Shown in pieces: positions 7,400 through 13,027 of a stretch of DNA of 13,027 nt (the first letter of the stretch is position 1; every line of letters starts with the position of its first letter). The stretch is taken from assembly GCA_002364555.1 (NCBI GenBank), contig DEYM01000073.1:1-13027 (forward strand), given 5' to 3'. The notes beneath the pieces were generated by a model, which was not told where the DNA came from, made no database searches, and saw nothing but the letters and a program-made list of their open reading frames with translations. The stretch is from Phycisphaerales bacterium UBA3158. GTDB lineage: Bacteria; Planctomycetota; Phycisphaerae; Phycisphaerales; SM1A02. A program made the position numbers and the translations under genes.

Positions 7400-8893
7400 A
7401 TGAATGCTGAGACGATTCGAATCATTGACGCCATCGCTCGTGATCGAAACATTGAACGAGACCTCTTGATCAACGACCTTGAACAGGCGATGGTCAGCGC
7501 GGCCCGAAAGCACTTCAACTCGCTTGATGCCGAGGAGTTCCGTTGTCAGATCGATCCCCTCAGTGGGGACATGCATCTCTGGCGTGCGGATGAAGAAGGC
7601 CAGTTCAGCGAGATACCGATTGCCAGTCTCGGTCGAATTCCCGCCCAGACAGCCAAGCAGGTGATGATCCAGAGATTCCGCGAGGATGAGAGAGCAAGCA
7701 TTCTCGACGAATTCTCCAAGCGTGTCGGCGAGGTGCTCACCGGTACGGCTCACCGCTACGAGGGTGGGTCGCTTGTCGTTCAGATCGAACGCACCGAGGG
7801 TTTCATGCCCCGCTCCGAACAGATCCAGGGTGAGCAGTTCCATCCTGGCGATCGGGTCCGTTGCCTCATCAAGGAAGTCCGCGAAGACGGAAGTCGCGTG
7901 AAGATCGTGCTTTCCAGAAGTCATCAGGACTTCATTCGAAGGCTGTTCGAGGCCGAGGTCCCAGAGGTTTCCGAGCACATCATCGAGATCAAGGCCATGG
8001 CTCGCGAAGCCGGCTTCCGAACCAAGATCGCCGTGTCCTCCATCGACTCGAAGGTCGACGCCGTCGGTGCCTGTGTCGGTGTTCGAGGTAGTCGCATCCG
8101 CAACATCGTCGATGAGCTCGGTGGTGAGAAGATCGACATCGTTCGCTGGAACGAATCGAGTCAGATCCTCATCGCCAATGCGCTGAAGCCTGCGGAAGTT
8201 GAAGAGGTCAGCCTCTGCTTCGAGCTTGGTCGCGCAACCATCATCGTGCGTGAGGACCAGTTGTCGCTGGCGATCGGCCGACGTGGTCAGAATGTTCGAT
8301 TGGCCGCCAGATTGACTGGTTGGGACATCGACATCCTGACGCCGGTCGAGTTCGCCAAGAGTCTCGAGATACTTGAATCGACTCTTCGTCCGATCGAGGG
8401 ACTTGAAGACTCCATGCTTGATCGCATGGGTGCGTTGGGCATCATCAGCGTCTTCGATGTCGAAGAGGTTGGACTCGAGGTTCTTCAGGGTGATGTCGAG
8501 TTGTCCGAGGAACTGGCCAATCGTGTCTCCGAGGTCTGCGCCGAGCGTGCTCGCGAAGTGGCGGAGCAGCAGCAGCAGGAGAAGGAGCAGGAGGAGCTTC
8601 GACGTTCAGAGGAACTCGATGCGGCCGATGCCGTTCTCTCAGGAGGCGAGGCTCCGGACACATCCGCGGAAGCGGCAGCCGATGCCATCCTCGGTGGTGG
8701 TCCGGTGGATGGTGGCTCCGAATCATCCGAGTCCCCGACATTGACGGTTTCGGATGTCGAGGATCAGGTAGAAGGAGAATCCGGCATGGTGCTTGATGCC
8801 GAGATTTCCGATGAGCTCTTGAATGAAGCAGTAGACAAATCGGCCTCCCCGGAGGGCGGTCAGAATCAGGAAGGCGCTTCAGCGAATTCCTGA
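7400..8893 (+). CDS. nusA: Transcription termination/antitermination factor NusA
   Basis: An RNA polymerase-binding elongation factor that modulates pausing, termination and antitermination. At 497 residues it has the full domain order. The N-terminal polymerase-binding domain (about 1-107) begins MNAETIRIIDAIARDR. An S1 domain spans about 109-174 (VGEVLTGTAHRYEGG). KH1 has GVRGSRIRNIVDEL from residue 227, and KH2 has AIGRRGQNVRLAARLTGWD from 291. Helical residues about 330-390 follow, then an extended acidic, Gln/Glu-rich tail to 497. The tail contains QQQQEKEQEE and two copies of an AADAxL(S/G)GG motif at 408-416 and 426-434, 18 residues apart. ATG 7400 is chosen by the N-terminal fit; the ribosome binding site is weak (see hairpin at 7369). 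It heads the operon nusA-infB-rbfA. The usual upstream gene rimP is absent here, replaced by the structured leader. Confidence 0.96.
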   Translation: MNAETIRIIDAIARDRNIERDLLINDLEQAMVSAARKHFNSLDAEEFRCQIDPLSGDMHLWRADEEGQFSEIPIASLGRIPAQTAKQVMIQRFREDERASILDEFSKRVGEVLTGTAHRYEGGSLVVQIERTEGFMPRSEQIQGEQFHPGDRVRCLIKEVREDGSRVKIVLSRSHQDFIRRLFEAEVPEVSEHIIEIKAMAREAGFRTKIAVSSIDSKVDAVGACVGVRGSRIRNIVDELGGEKIDIVRWNESSQILIANALKPAEVEEVSLCFELGRATIIVREDQLSLAIGRRGQNVRLAARLTGWDIDILTPVEFAKSLEILESTLRPIEGLEDSMLDRMGALGIISVFDVEEVGLEVLQGDVELSEELANRVSEVCAERAREVAEQQQQEKEQEELRRSEELDAADAVLSGGEAPDTSAEAAADAILGGGPVDGGSESSESPTLTVSDVEDQVEGESGMVLDAEISDELLNEAVDKSASPEGGQNQEGASANS

Positions 8894-8965
8894 GATTCAA
8901 ACCCCAGGAATGAAGTCGTCCAACGAATCGGTACCTGATCGCTTTTCAGTGTGAAGGTCAATCCC

Positions 8966-8969
8966 GGAG
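8966..8969 (+). promoter_or_regulatory. Ribosome binding site of infB
   Basis: GGAG lies six bases before the GTG at 8976 and supports that non-ATG codon as the infB start. The 82-base gap after nusA shows no terminator-like hairpin with a T-run. Confidence 0.55.
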
Positions 8970-8975
8970 AAGAAC

Positions 8976-11735
8976 GTGGCCAAGAAGACCGGCACAATTA
9001 GAGTTCACCAGATCGCCAAGGAACTTGGTGTGACATCCAAGGATGTCGTCGCCAAATGTTCCAGCGAGGGGATCTCACAGGTCACCAACCACATGTCGAC
9101 TCTGTCAGCCGGGTTGGCTGCAACGATTCGGGAATGGTTCAGCACCAAGGAGGATGACAGCAGCTCCGCCGTGCAGACGGCTGCTCCTGTTGATATCGAC
9201 AAGGCTCGGGCACGTGCGAAACGCCGCTCTCCAAAGCCACGCGTGGACACACCGGAGCAACCGAAGATCGAAGAGGCGCCCCAGCCGACGTCGCCGGCGG
9301 CCATTCCTCCGCCTCCACTTGTGCAATCACCTGCAGCGATACCACCTCCACCGCTCTCACCCCCTCAGCCGACCTTCGCGCCCGAGCCCGAGATCGCGGC
9401 AGAGGAACCAGAGACGGTCGAGCCCGTGGTTGAGGCGCCGGCTGCGGAGGATGATGGTGGCCAGGAGGCTTCGCCATCCGAAGACGGTGGTAGCAGGGTG
9501 GTCCAGAACCAGCCTGTGCGCCCCAAGGTCATCACGCCGGCTGGTCGTAAACTCGAGCGACCGGTCAAGACGACATTGGCCGGGCCGAAGGTCATTCGTG
9601 TGGAGCAGCCTGAACCGGTTCGGCAGCCCAGATCATCACGTCCCGCGGCATCGAGAGGCCCTTCTTCGCCTGAAATGGGCAATGCAGGCGCACCTGGTGC
9701 CGGTCCTGCTGGAGCAGACGACCGAAAGCCTTCCAGAAGAAACAAGCGAAGAAGCACCGCCCGCCCGGAAGGACGATCTGGCCGGGGTACGCTGACTCCT
9801 GAACAGGGTCGACAGGGCAGTTGGAGACAGCAGGACCTTCTCGAGCGTGAGCGGCGTCTGTCCAGAGCAGGCGGATTCTTCAAGGCCGCTCGGCGGGATG
9901 TCCAGAGGCGAACGGATGGATCGGGTGGCCATCGGGCCAAGTCCGCAGCCGAAACCGGCGCTGGCGTGAAAGTGACCGAGCCGATCACGATCAAGGAAAT
10001 CAGTGGCGCTTCCGGTATCAAGGGCGTGGCCATCATCAAGAAGCTGTTCCTGGCTGGTCATACGGTGACGATCAACAGTGTTCTCGAGACCGAGCTGGCC
10101 ATCGAGACCATGATGGAGTTCGGGATCGAACTGGAAGTCGTAGAGCAGAAGACGGTCGAAGAACAGATCGCCCAGCAGTTTGCCGATCGCGACATGGTCG
10201 ATGAGCAGACCAGATCGCCGGTTGTCACGATTCTCGGTCATGTCGATCATGGCAAGACATCGCTGCTTGACCGTATCCGAAACGCCAATGTGGCCGATGG
10301 CGAGGCCGGTGGCATCACTCAGGCGACCAGCGCCTTCCAGGTGCCGGTGAACGTCAGTGAAGGCAGCCGAGTCGTCACTTTCATCGATACCCCGGGTCAC
10401 GAGGCCTTTACCGCCATGCGAGCCCGTGGTGCCCAGTCGACCGACATCGTCGTACTGGTCATCGCTGCCGATGATGGTGTGATGCCTCAGACGGTCGAAT
10501 CGATCAACCATGCCAAGGCTGCTGGTGTTCCGATCGTGGTTGCCTTGAACAAGGTGGACAAGGCGGAGGCGACGGATTCGAATATCCAGCGCATCCTCGG
10601 TCAGTTGGCCGAGCATGAACTGAGTCCAGTCGAATGGGGCGGTGAGACCGAGGTTGTCCGTACCAGCGCCATTGCAGGTGAAGGCATTGACGATCTGCTC
10701 GAAGTCCTGGATCTCCAGGCTCAGCTGCTTGAATTGACGGCGGACTTCGGCGGTAACGCCGAAGGGGTCGTTCTGGAATCCCAGCTGGTCGATGGCCGTG
10801 GTGCGGTCGCGAACATTCTGGTTCAGCAGGGCAAGCTCGAGAAGGGTTCATTCATCGTTCTTGGACGCGCCTACGGGCGGGTCCGAGACATGGTCAACGA
10901 CCATGGGAATCGAATCGACGAATCGCTGCCCTCCATGCCGATTGCGATCTCCGGAATGAACGAGGTGCCTGATGCAGGCGACAAGTTCTATGTGGTCAAG
11001 TCGATCCGGGAGGCCGAGGCAGCCTCCAAGGAACGCATCGAAGCCGATCGAAACAAGTCGCTGGCTCGTGAGAAGGTGACATTGGACAACATCTTCGAGA
11101 AGCTCCAGGGTGCTGACCAGAAGGAGCTCCCCATCATCATCAAGGGTGATGTGCAGGGTTCCGTCGAGACGCTTGAAGCCACCTTGGCGAAGTTGTCTAC
11201 CGATGACATCGCGGTCACGATCAAGCATGCAGCCGTGGGCGGTATCAACCAGTCCGATGTCGCGTTGGCGGAAGCCTCCGGTGCCATCATCGTCGGGTTC
11301 AATGTGACCAGTTCATCGGGTGCTCGCCGTGCTGCCGAGAAGGCCCATGTCGACATACGACTCTACGACGTCATCTACGACATCAATGACGACCTGAAGA
11401 AGGCCATGGTCGGCATGCTCGATCCCGAGCATCGCATCGAGATCATCGGTCATGCCGAGGTTCGTGATGTATTCAAGATCACCAAGGTTGGAATGGTGGC
11501 TGGCTGCTACGTCACCGACGGGGCCATTGAACGCAATGCGTTGATTCGCGTCACCAGAGACGAGATCGTCGTCGAGTCGGATCGAAAGCTGTCCCAGTTG
11601 AAGCGTTTCAAGGATGATGCCAAGGAAGTCCGAAGTGGTCAGGAATGTGGCATGCTCATTGATGGATATGACGACATCAAGGTTGGCGATGTTCTCGAGT
11701 GCTATACAACTCAGGAGGTTGCGCCGACTCTGTGA
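8976..11735 (+). CDS. infB: Translation initiation factor IF-2
   Basis: A cytoplasmic GTPase that places fMet-tRNA on the 30S subunit and promotes subunit joining. The protein has 919 residues, typical of long bacterial IF-2. An IF2_N module at about 4-55 (TGTIRVHQIAKELGVTSKDV) is followed by a disordered Pro/Ala/Arg-rich linker (about 60-330) and a second IF2_N module at about 333-390 (VTEPITIKEISGASG). The G domain, about 413-590, has G1 GHVDHGKT (421-428), G3 DTPG (471-474), G4 NKVD (525-528) and G5 TSA. The C-terminal EF-Tu-like domain 2, IF-2 domain 3 and tRNA-binding domain run to the end (EVRSGQECGMLIDGYDDIKVGD). The switch-I/G2 motif is GGITQATSAF (445-454) where most bacteria have GGITQHIGAY. 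The start is GTG 8976 with GGAG upstream. The linker contains PAAIPPPPL twice (107-115, 119-127), encoded by different codons. Confidence 0.97.
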   Translation: MAKKTGTIRVHQIAKELGVTSKDVVAKCSSEGISQVTNHMSTLSAGLAATIREWFSTKEDDSSSAVQTAAPVDIDKARARAKRRSPKPRVDTPEQPKIEEAPQPTSPAAIPPPPLVQSPAAIPPPPLSPPQPTFAPEPEIAAEEPETVEPVVEAPAAEDDGGQEASPSEDGGSRVVQNQPVRPKVITPAGRKLERPVKTTLAGPKVIRVEQPEPVRQPRSSRPAASRGPSSPEMGNAGAPGAGPAGADDRKPSRRNKRRSTARPEGRSGRGTLTPEQGRQGSWRQQDLLERERRLSRAGGFFKAARRDVQRRTDGSGGHRAKSAAETGAGVKVTEPITIKEISGASGIKGVAIIKKLFLAGHTVTINSVLETELAIETMMEFGIELEVVEQKTVEEQIAQQFADRDMVDEQTRSPVVTILGHVDHGKTSLLDRIRNANVADGEAGGITQATSAFQVPVNVSEGSRVVTFIDTPGHEAFTAMRARGAQSTDIVVLVIAADDGVMPQTVESINHAKAAGVPIVVALNKVDKAEATDSNIQRILGQLAEHELSPVEWGGETEVVRTSAIAGEGIDDLLEVLDLQAQLLELTADFGGNAEGVVLESQLVDGRGAVANILVQQGKLEKGSFIVLGRAYGRVRDMVNDHGNRIDESLPSMPIAISGMNEVPDAGDKFYVVKSIREAEAASKERIEADRNKSLAREKVTLDNIFEKLQGADQKELPIIIKGDVQGSVETLEATLAKLSTDDIAVTIKHAAVGGINQSDVALAEASGAIIVGFNVTSSSGARRAAEKAHVDIRLYDVIYDINDDLKKAMVGMLDPEHRIEIIGHAEVRDVFKITKVGMVAGCYVTDGAIERNALIRVTRDEIVVESDRKLSQLKRFKDDAKEVRSGQECGMLIDGYDDIKVGDVLECYTTQEVAPTL
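9294..9356 (+). repeat. Duplicated Pro-rich peptide motif in the IF-2 linker
   Basis: PAAIPPPPL occurs at residues 107-115 and 119-127 of IF-2, separated by VQS. The two copies use mostly different codons for Ala, Ile, Pro and Leu, so the repeat is conserved at protein rather than DNA level. Confidence 0.6.
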
Positions 11736-11759
11736 CGGTCGCAGTCGACGTGAGAGGAT

Positions 11760-12179
11760 ATGAGCCATCATCGTGCTCAGGTTGAATCAGTGCTCAGGCG
11801 GAGTGTTCAGGAAGTACTCTCGCGAGGGCTGTCGGATCCCCGTATCAAGGGTGTGATCACCATCACCCGGGTTGAGGTAAGCCCGGATGGACGGCAGGGC
11901 ACTGTCTGGTGCTCGGTCATGCCCAGGGAACATGCGAGTCTGTCGATCAAGGGGCTCGGGCATGCATCCGGCCGGATTCACAGCGAATTGAAGAAGAAGC
12001 TCGAGATGAGGAGGGTTCCTCGTCTCATTTACAGACTGGACAAGTCACTCAAGCGGGAGGCCGAAGTGCTTTCGGCCATCAACGAGGCGCGAAGACGTGA
12101 CGAGGAAATGAAGCACAATCGAACAGATGACGAGTCCGGTTCAATCCGGTCCGAATCAACCGAGGACGACATATCGTGA
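11760..12179 (+). CDS. rbfA: Ribosome-binding factor A
   Basis: A small ribosome-biogenesis factor that binds the 30S precursor and helps 16S rRNA 5' maturation, also linked to cold adaptation. Its 139 residues include the single type-II KH domain (about 1-112). Family landmarks are DPRIKGVITITRVEVSPDGR near the N terminus, the basic helix ASGRIHSELKKKLEMRRVPRL, and the LDKS strand end. A charged, disordered acidic tail follows (EEMKHNRTDDESGS onward), a common variation. The ATG at 11760 is the only good in-frame start; an AGAGG sits just two bases ahead, an unusually short spacing. The gene lies 24 bases after infB, the common infB-rbfA arrangement. Its stop overlaps the start of the next gene. 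Confidence 0.93.
   Translation: MSHHRAQVESVLRRSVQEVLSRGLSDPRIKGVITITRVEVSPDGRQGTVWCSVMPREHASLSIKGLGHASGRIHSELKKKLEMRRVPRLIYRLDKSLKREAEVLSAINEARRRDEEMKHNRTDDESGSIRSESTEDDIS
12162..12166 (+). promoter_or_regulatory. Ribosome binding site of the gene starting at 12176
   Basis: GAGGA inside the end of rbfA lies nine bases before GTG 12176. With the four-base GTGA overlap, this decides the start of the downstream gene and implies translational coupling to rbfA. Confidence 0.5.
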
Positions 12180-13027
12180 AGAATTCCACAAAACATGCCA
12201 CGAAGTTCAAGGCGCTGACCAAGAAGCTCAAGGGAGCTGAGCCTCTTCTTCCGGATCCACGTGACCCGGTCACCTTGCTTGCATTCGCCTACTGCTCATG
12301 GGAATCGACGGCGGAAGGTGCGTTGGAGGCATGCCGAAATCTTCGGAGCGGGCTTGTTGACTGGAACGACCTTCGTGTCTGCAAGGTCGATGAGATCGTA
12401 GACATGGCCGGTTTCAGCGACATACGCAAGGAGGAACGTGCCAGGCGTCTTCGTTCCGCCTTTCATGCGGTCTTCCTCCGGGAACATGAAACCTCGATGG
12501 ATGCGCTGCATGACATGAAGAAGCGGGAGACTCGTGAATACATCGAGACGCTTGATGGAATGGTGCCCTACGTTGCGTCGTTCGTCCTGATGCATGCATT
12601 CGATGTCAGTGGTATTCCCGTGGATGGACAGTTGAGGATGCTTCTGATCGAGAAGGGGGCCGTTGATCCGGATGCCGACATCGCCGAGATCAGTGGATGG
12701 GTCTCCAGGCAGGTGAGCGCAGAGGACAGTGTTCGAGTGTCTGCTCAGCTTCAGGCCTGGACTGATGCCGAATCCTCGAGGTTGGCGAAGGAATCGTTGG
12801 CGGCCGAACGTCATGAGGCCCAGCAGCGAAAGCGCCAGGTCACGAAGATGGAGACGGCTCGCAAGAAGGCAATTGAACAGGCAGCAGCGGAAGCGGCGAA
12901 GAAGGCCGAGAAGTTGGCTGCCAAGCAGGCTGCCGCCGAGGCCAAGGTAAAGGCTGCTGCCAAGAAAGTGGCTGCTGATGCAAAGGCTGCGGCGAAGAAG
13001 GCTGCCACCAAGAAGAAGGTGACCAAG
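12176..13027 (+). CDS. Degenerate endonuclease III/HhH-GPD-like protein with Lys/Ala-rich tail (partial, 3' end outside window)
   Basis: The frame is open for 284 codons from a GTG overlapping the rbfA stop to the last base of the window. Residues about 25-200 follow the endonuclease III (Nth) fold by eye: PRDPVTLLAFAYCSWEST resembles the first core helix, and LDGMVPYVASFVLMHAF (126-142) then IPVD (147-150) aligns without gaps to the Nth helix-hairpin-helix LPGVGRKTANVVLNTAF and IAVD. The catalytic Asp is kept (D150), but the catalytic Lys position is Y132 and the hairpin GVGRK is GMVPY. No C-terminal four-cysteine iron-sulfur motif is seen. From about 203 the chain becomes helical and basic, and residues 228-284 are almost all Ala and Lys with AAKK steps (240-243, 261-264, 272-275), like bacterial histone H1-like tails. 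A DNA-binding role is likely; glycosylase activity is uncertain. The operon position next to rbfA is not explained by known biology. Confidence 0.7.
   Translation, partial: MKNSTKHATKFKALTKKLKGAEPLLPDPRDPVTLLAFAYCSWESTAEGALEACRNLRSGLVDWNDLRVCKVDEIVDMAGFSDIRKEERARRLRSAFHAVFLREHETSMDALHDMKKRETREYIETLDGMVPYVASFVLMHAFDVSGIPVDGQLRMLLIEKGAVDPDADIAEISGWVSRQVSAEDSVRVSAQLQAWTDAESSRLAKESLAAERHEAQQRKRQVTKMETARKKAIEQAAAEAAKKAEKLAAKQAAAEAKVKAAAKKVAADAKAAAKKAATKKKVTK

Noticed and set aside
7213..7410. 65-residue plus-strand frame before nusA
   Set aside because: Starts at a GTG with no ribosome binding site, has charged low-complexity composition with no recognisable domain, and passes through strongly self-complementary sequence better explained as RNA structure.
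7145..7978. 277-residue open frame on the minus strand
   Set aside because: It lies mostly antisense to the 5' part of nusA and reflects codon bias of that gene. It shows no recognisable domain and its end runs into the structured leader.
9636..10616. 326-residue open frame on the minus strand
   Set aside because: Antisense shadow of the IF-2 linker and G domain; His/Asp/Arg-rich composition without any fold signature.
12811..13026. Minus-strand frame encoding a Phe/Ala-rich hydrophobic peptide
   Set aside because: It is the exact antisense of the Lys/Ala codons of the H1-like tail (AAG read backwards gives CTT, GCC gives GGC and so on), so its hydrophobicity is an artefact.

Overview
The window looks like a chromosomal segment of a diderm, probably flagellated, free-living bacterium with fairly high GC. 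It shows no sign of mobile elements, CRISPR arrays, tRNA or rRNA genes. An O-antigen ligase-type polymerase, a DsbD-family reductase and an orphan FliM together argue for a Gram-negative envelope. The unusual gene groupings, and the replacement of the usual rimP/truB/rpsO neighbours of nusA-infB-rbfA, fit Planctomycetota (perhaps Phycisphaerae). That assignment is inference from style and context, not proof.

Layout. (1) 1-3554, plus strand, is a surface-glycan block: the 3' end of an unidentified gene, a WecA/TagO/MraY-superfamily polyprenyl-phosphate sugar-1-phosphate transferase, and, overlapping its stop codon, a multi-pass O-antigen ligase/polymerase-like protein with a long soluble C-terminal region. 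The first enzyme would load a sugar on the lipid carrier and the second would polymerise or ligate lipid-linked glycan. (2) 3626-5716, minus strand, is a full-length DsbD-family thiol:disulfide interchange protein, convergent with the glycan block. (3) 5883-6902, plus strand, is a lone fliM, divergent from dsbD, with a possible flagellar-sigma-like -10 element in the shared 166-base spacer. (4) 6903-7399 has no convincing gene. Its last ~250 bases are dense in inverted repeats with competing partners and look like a structured leader of the following operon. (5) 7400-13027, plus strand, is a transcription/translation operon: nusA, infB and rbfA. Its last gene starts at a GTG overlapping the rbfA stop and runs off the window.

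The most interesting item is that last gene (12176 to the window end). Its first ~200 residues align by eye with the endonuclease III/HhH-GPD glycosylase fold. The catalytic aspartate is kept, the catalytic lysine position is a tyrosine and the helix-hairpin-helix is degenerate. Instead of an iron-sulfur cluster it carries a long Lys/Ala-rich tail like those of bacterial histone H1-like proteins. The second most interesting item is the structured leader in front of nusA.
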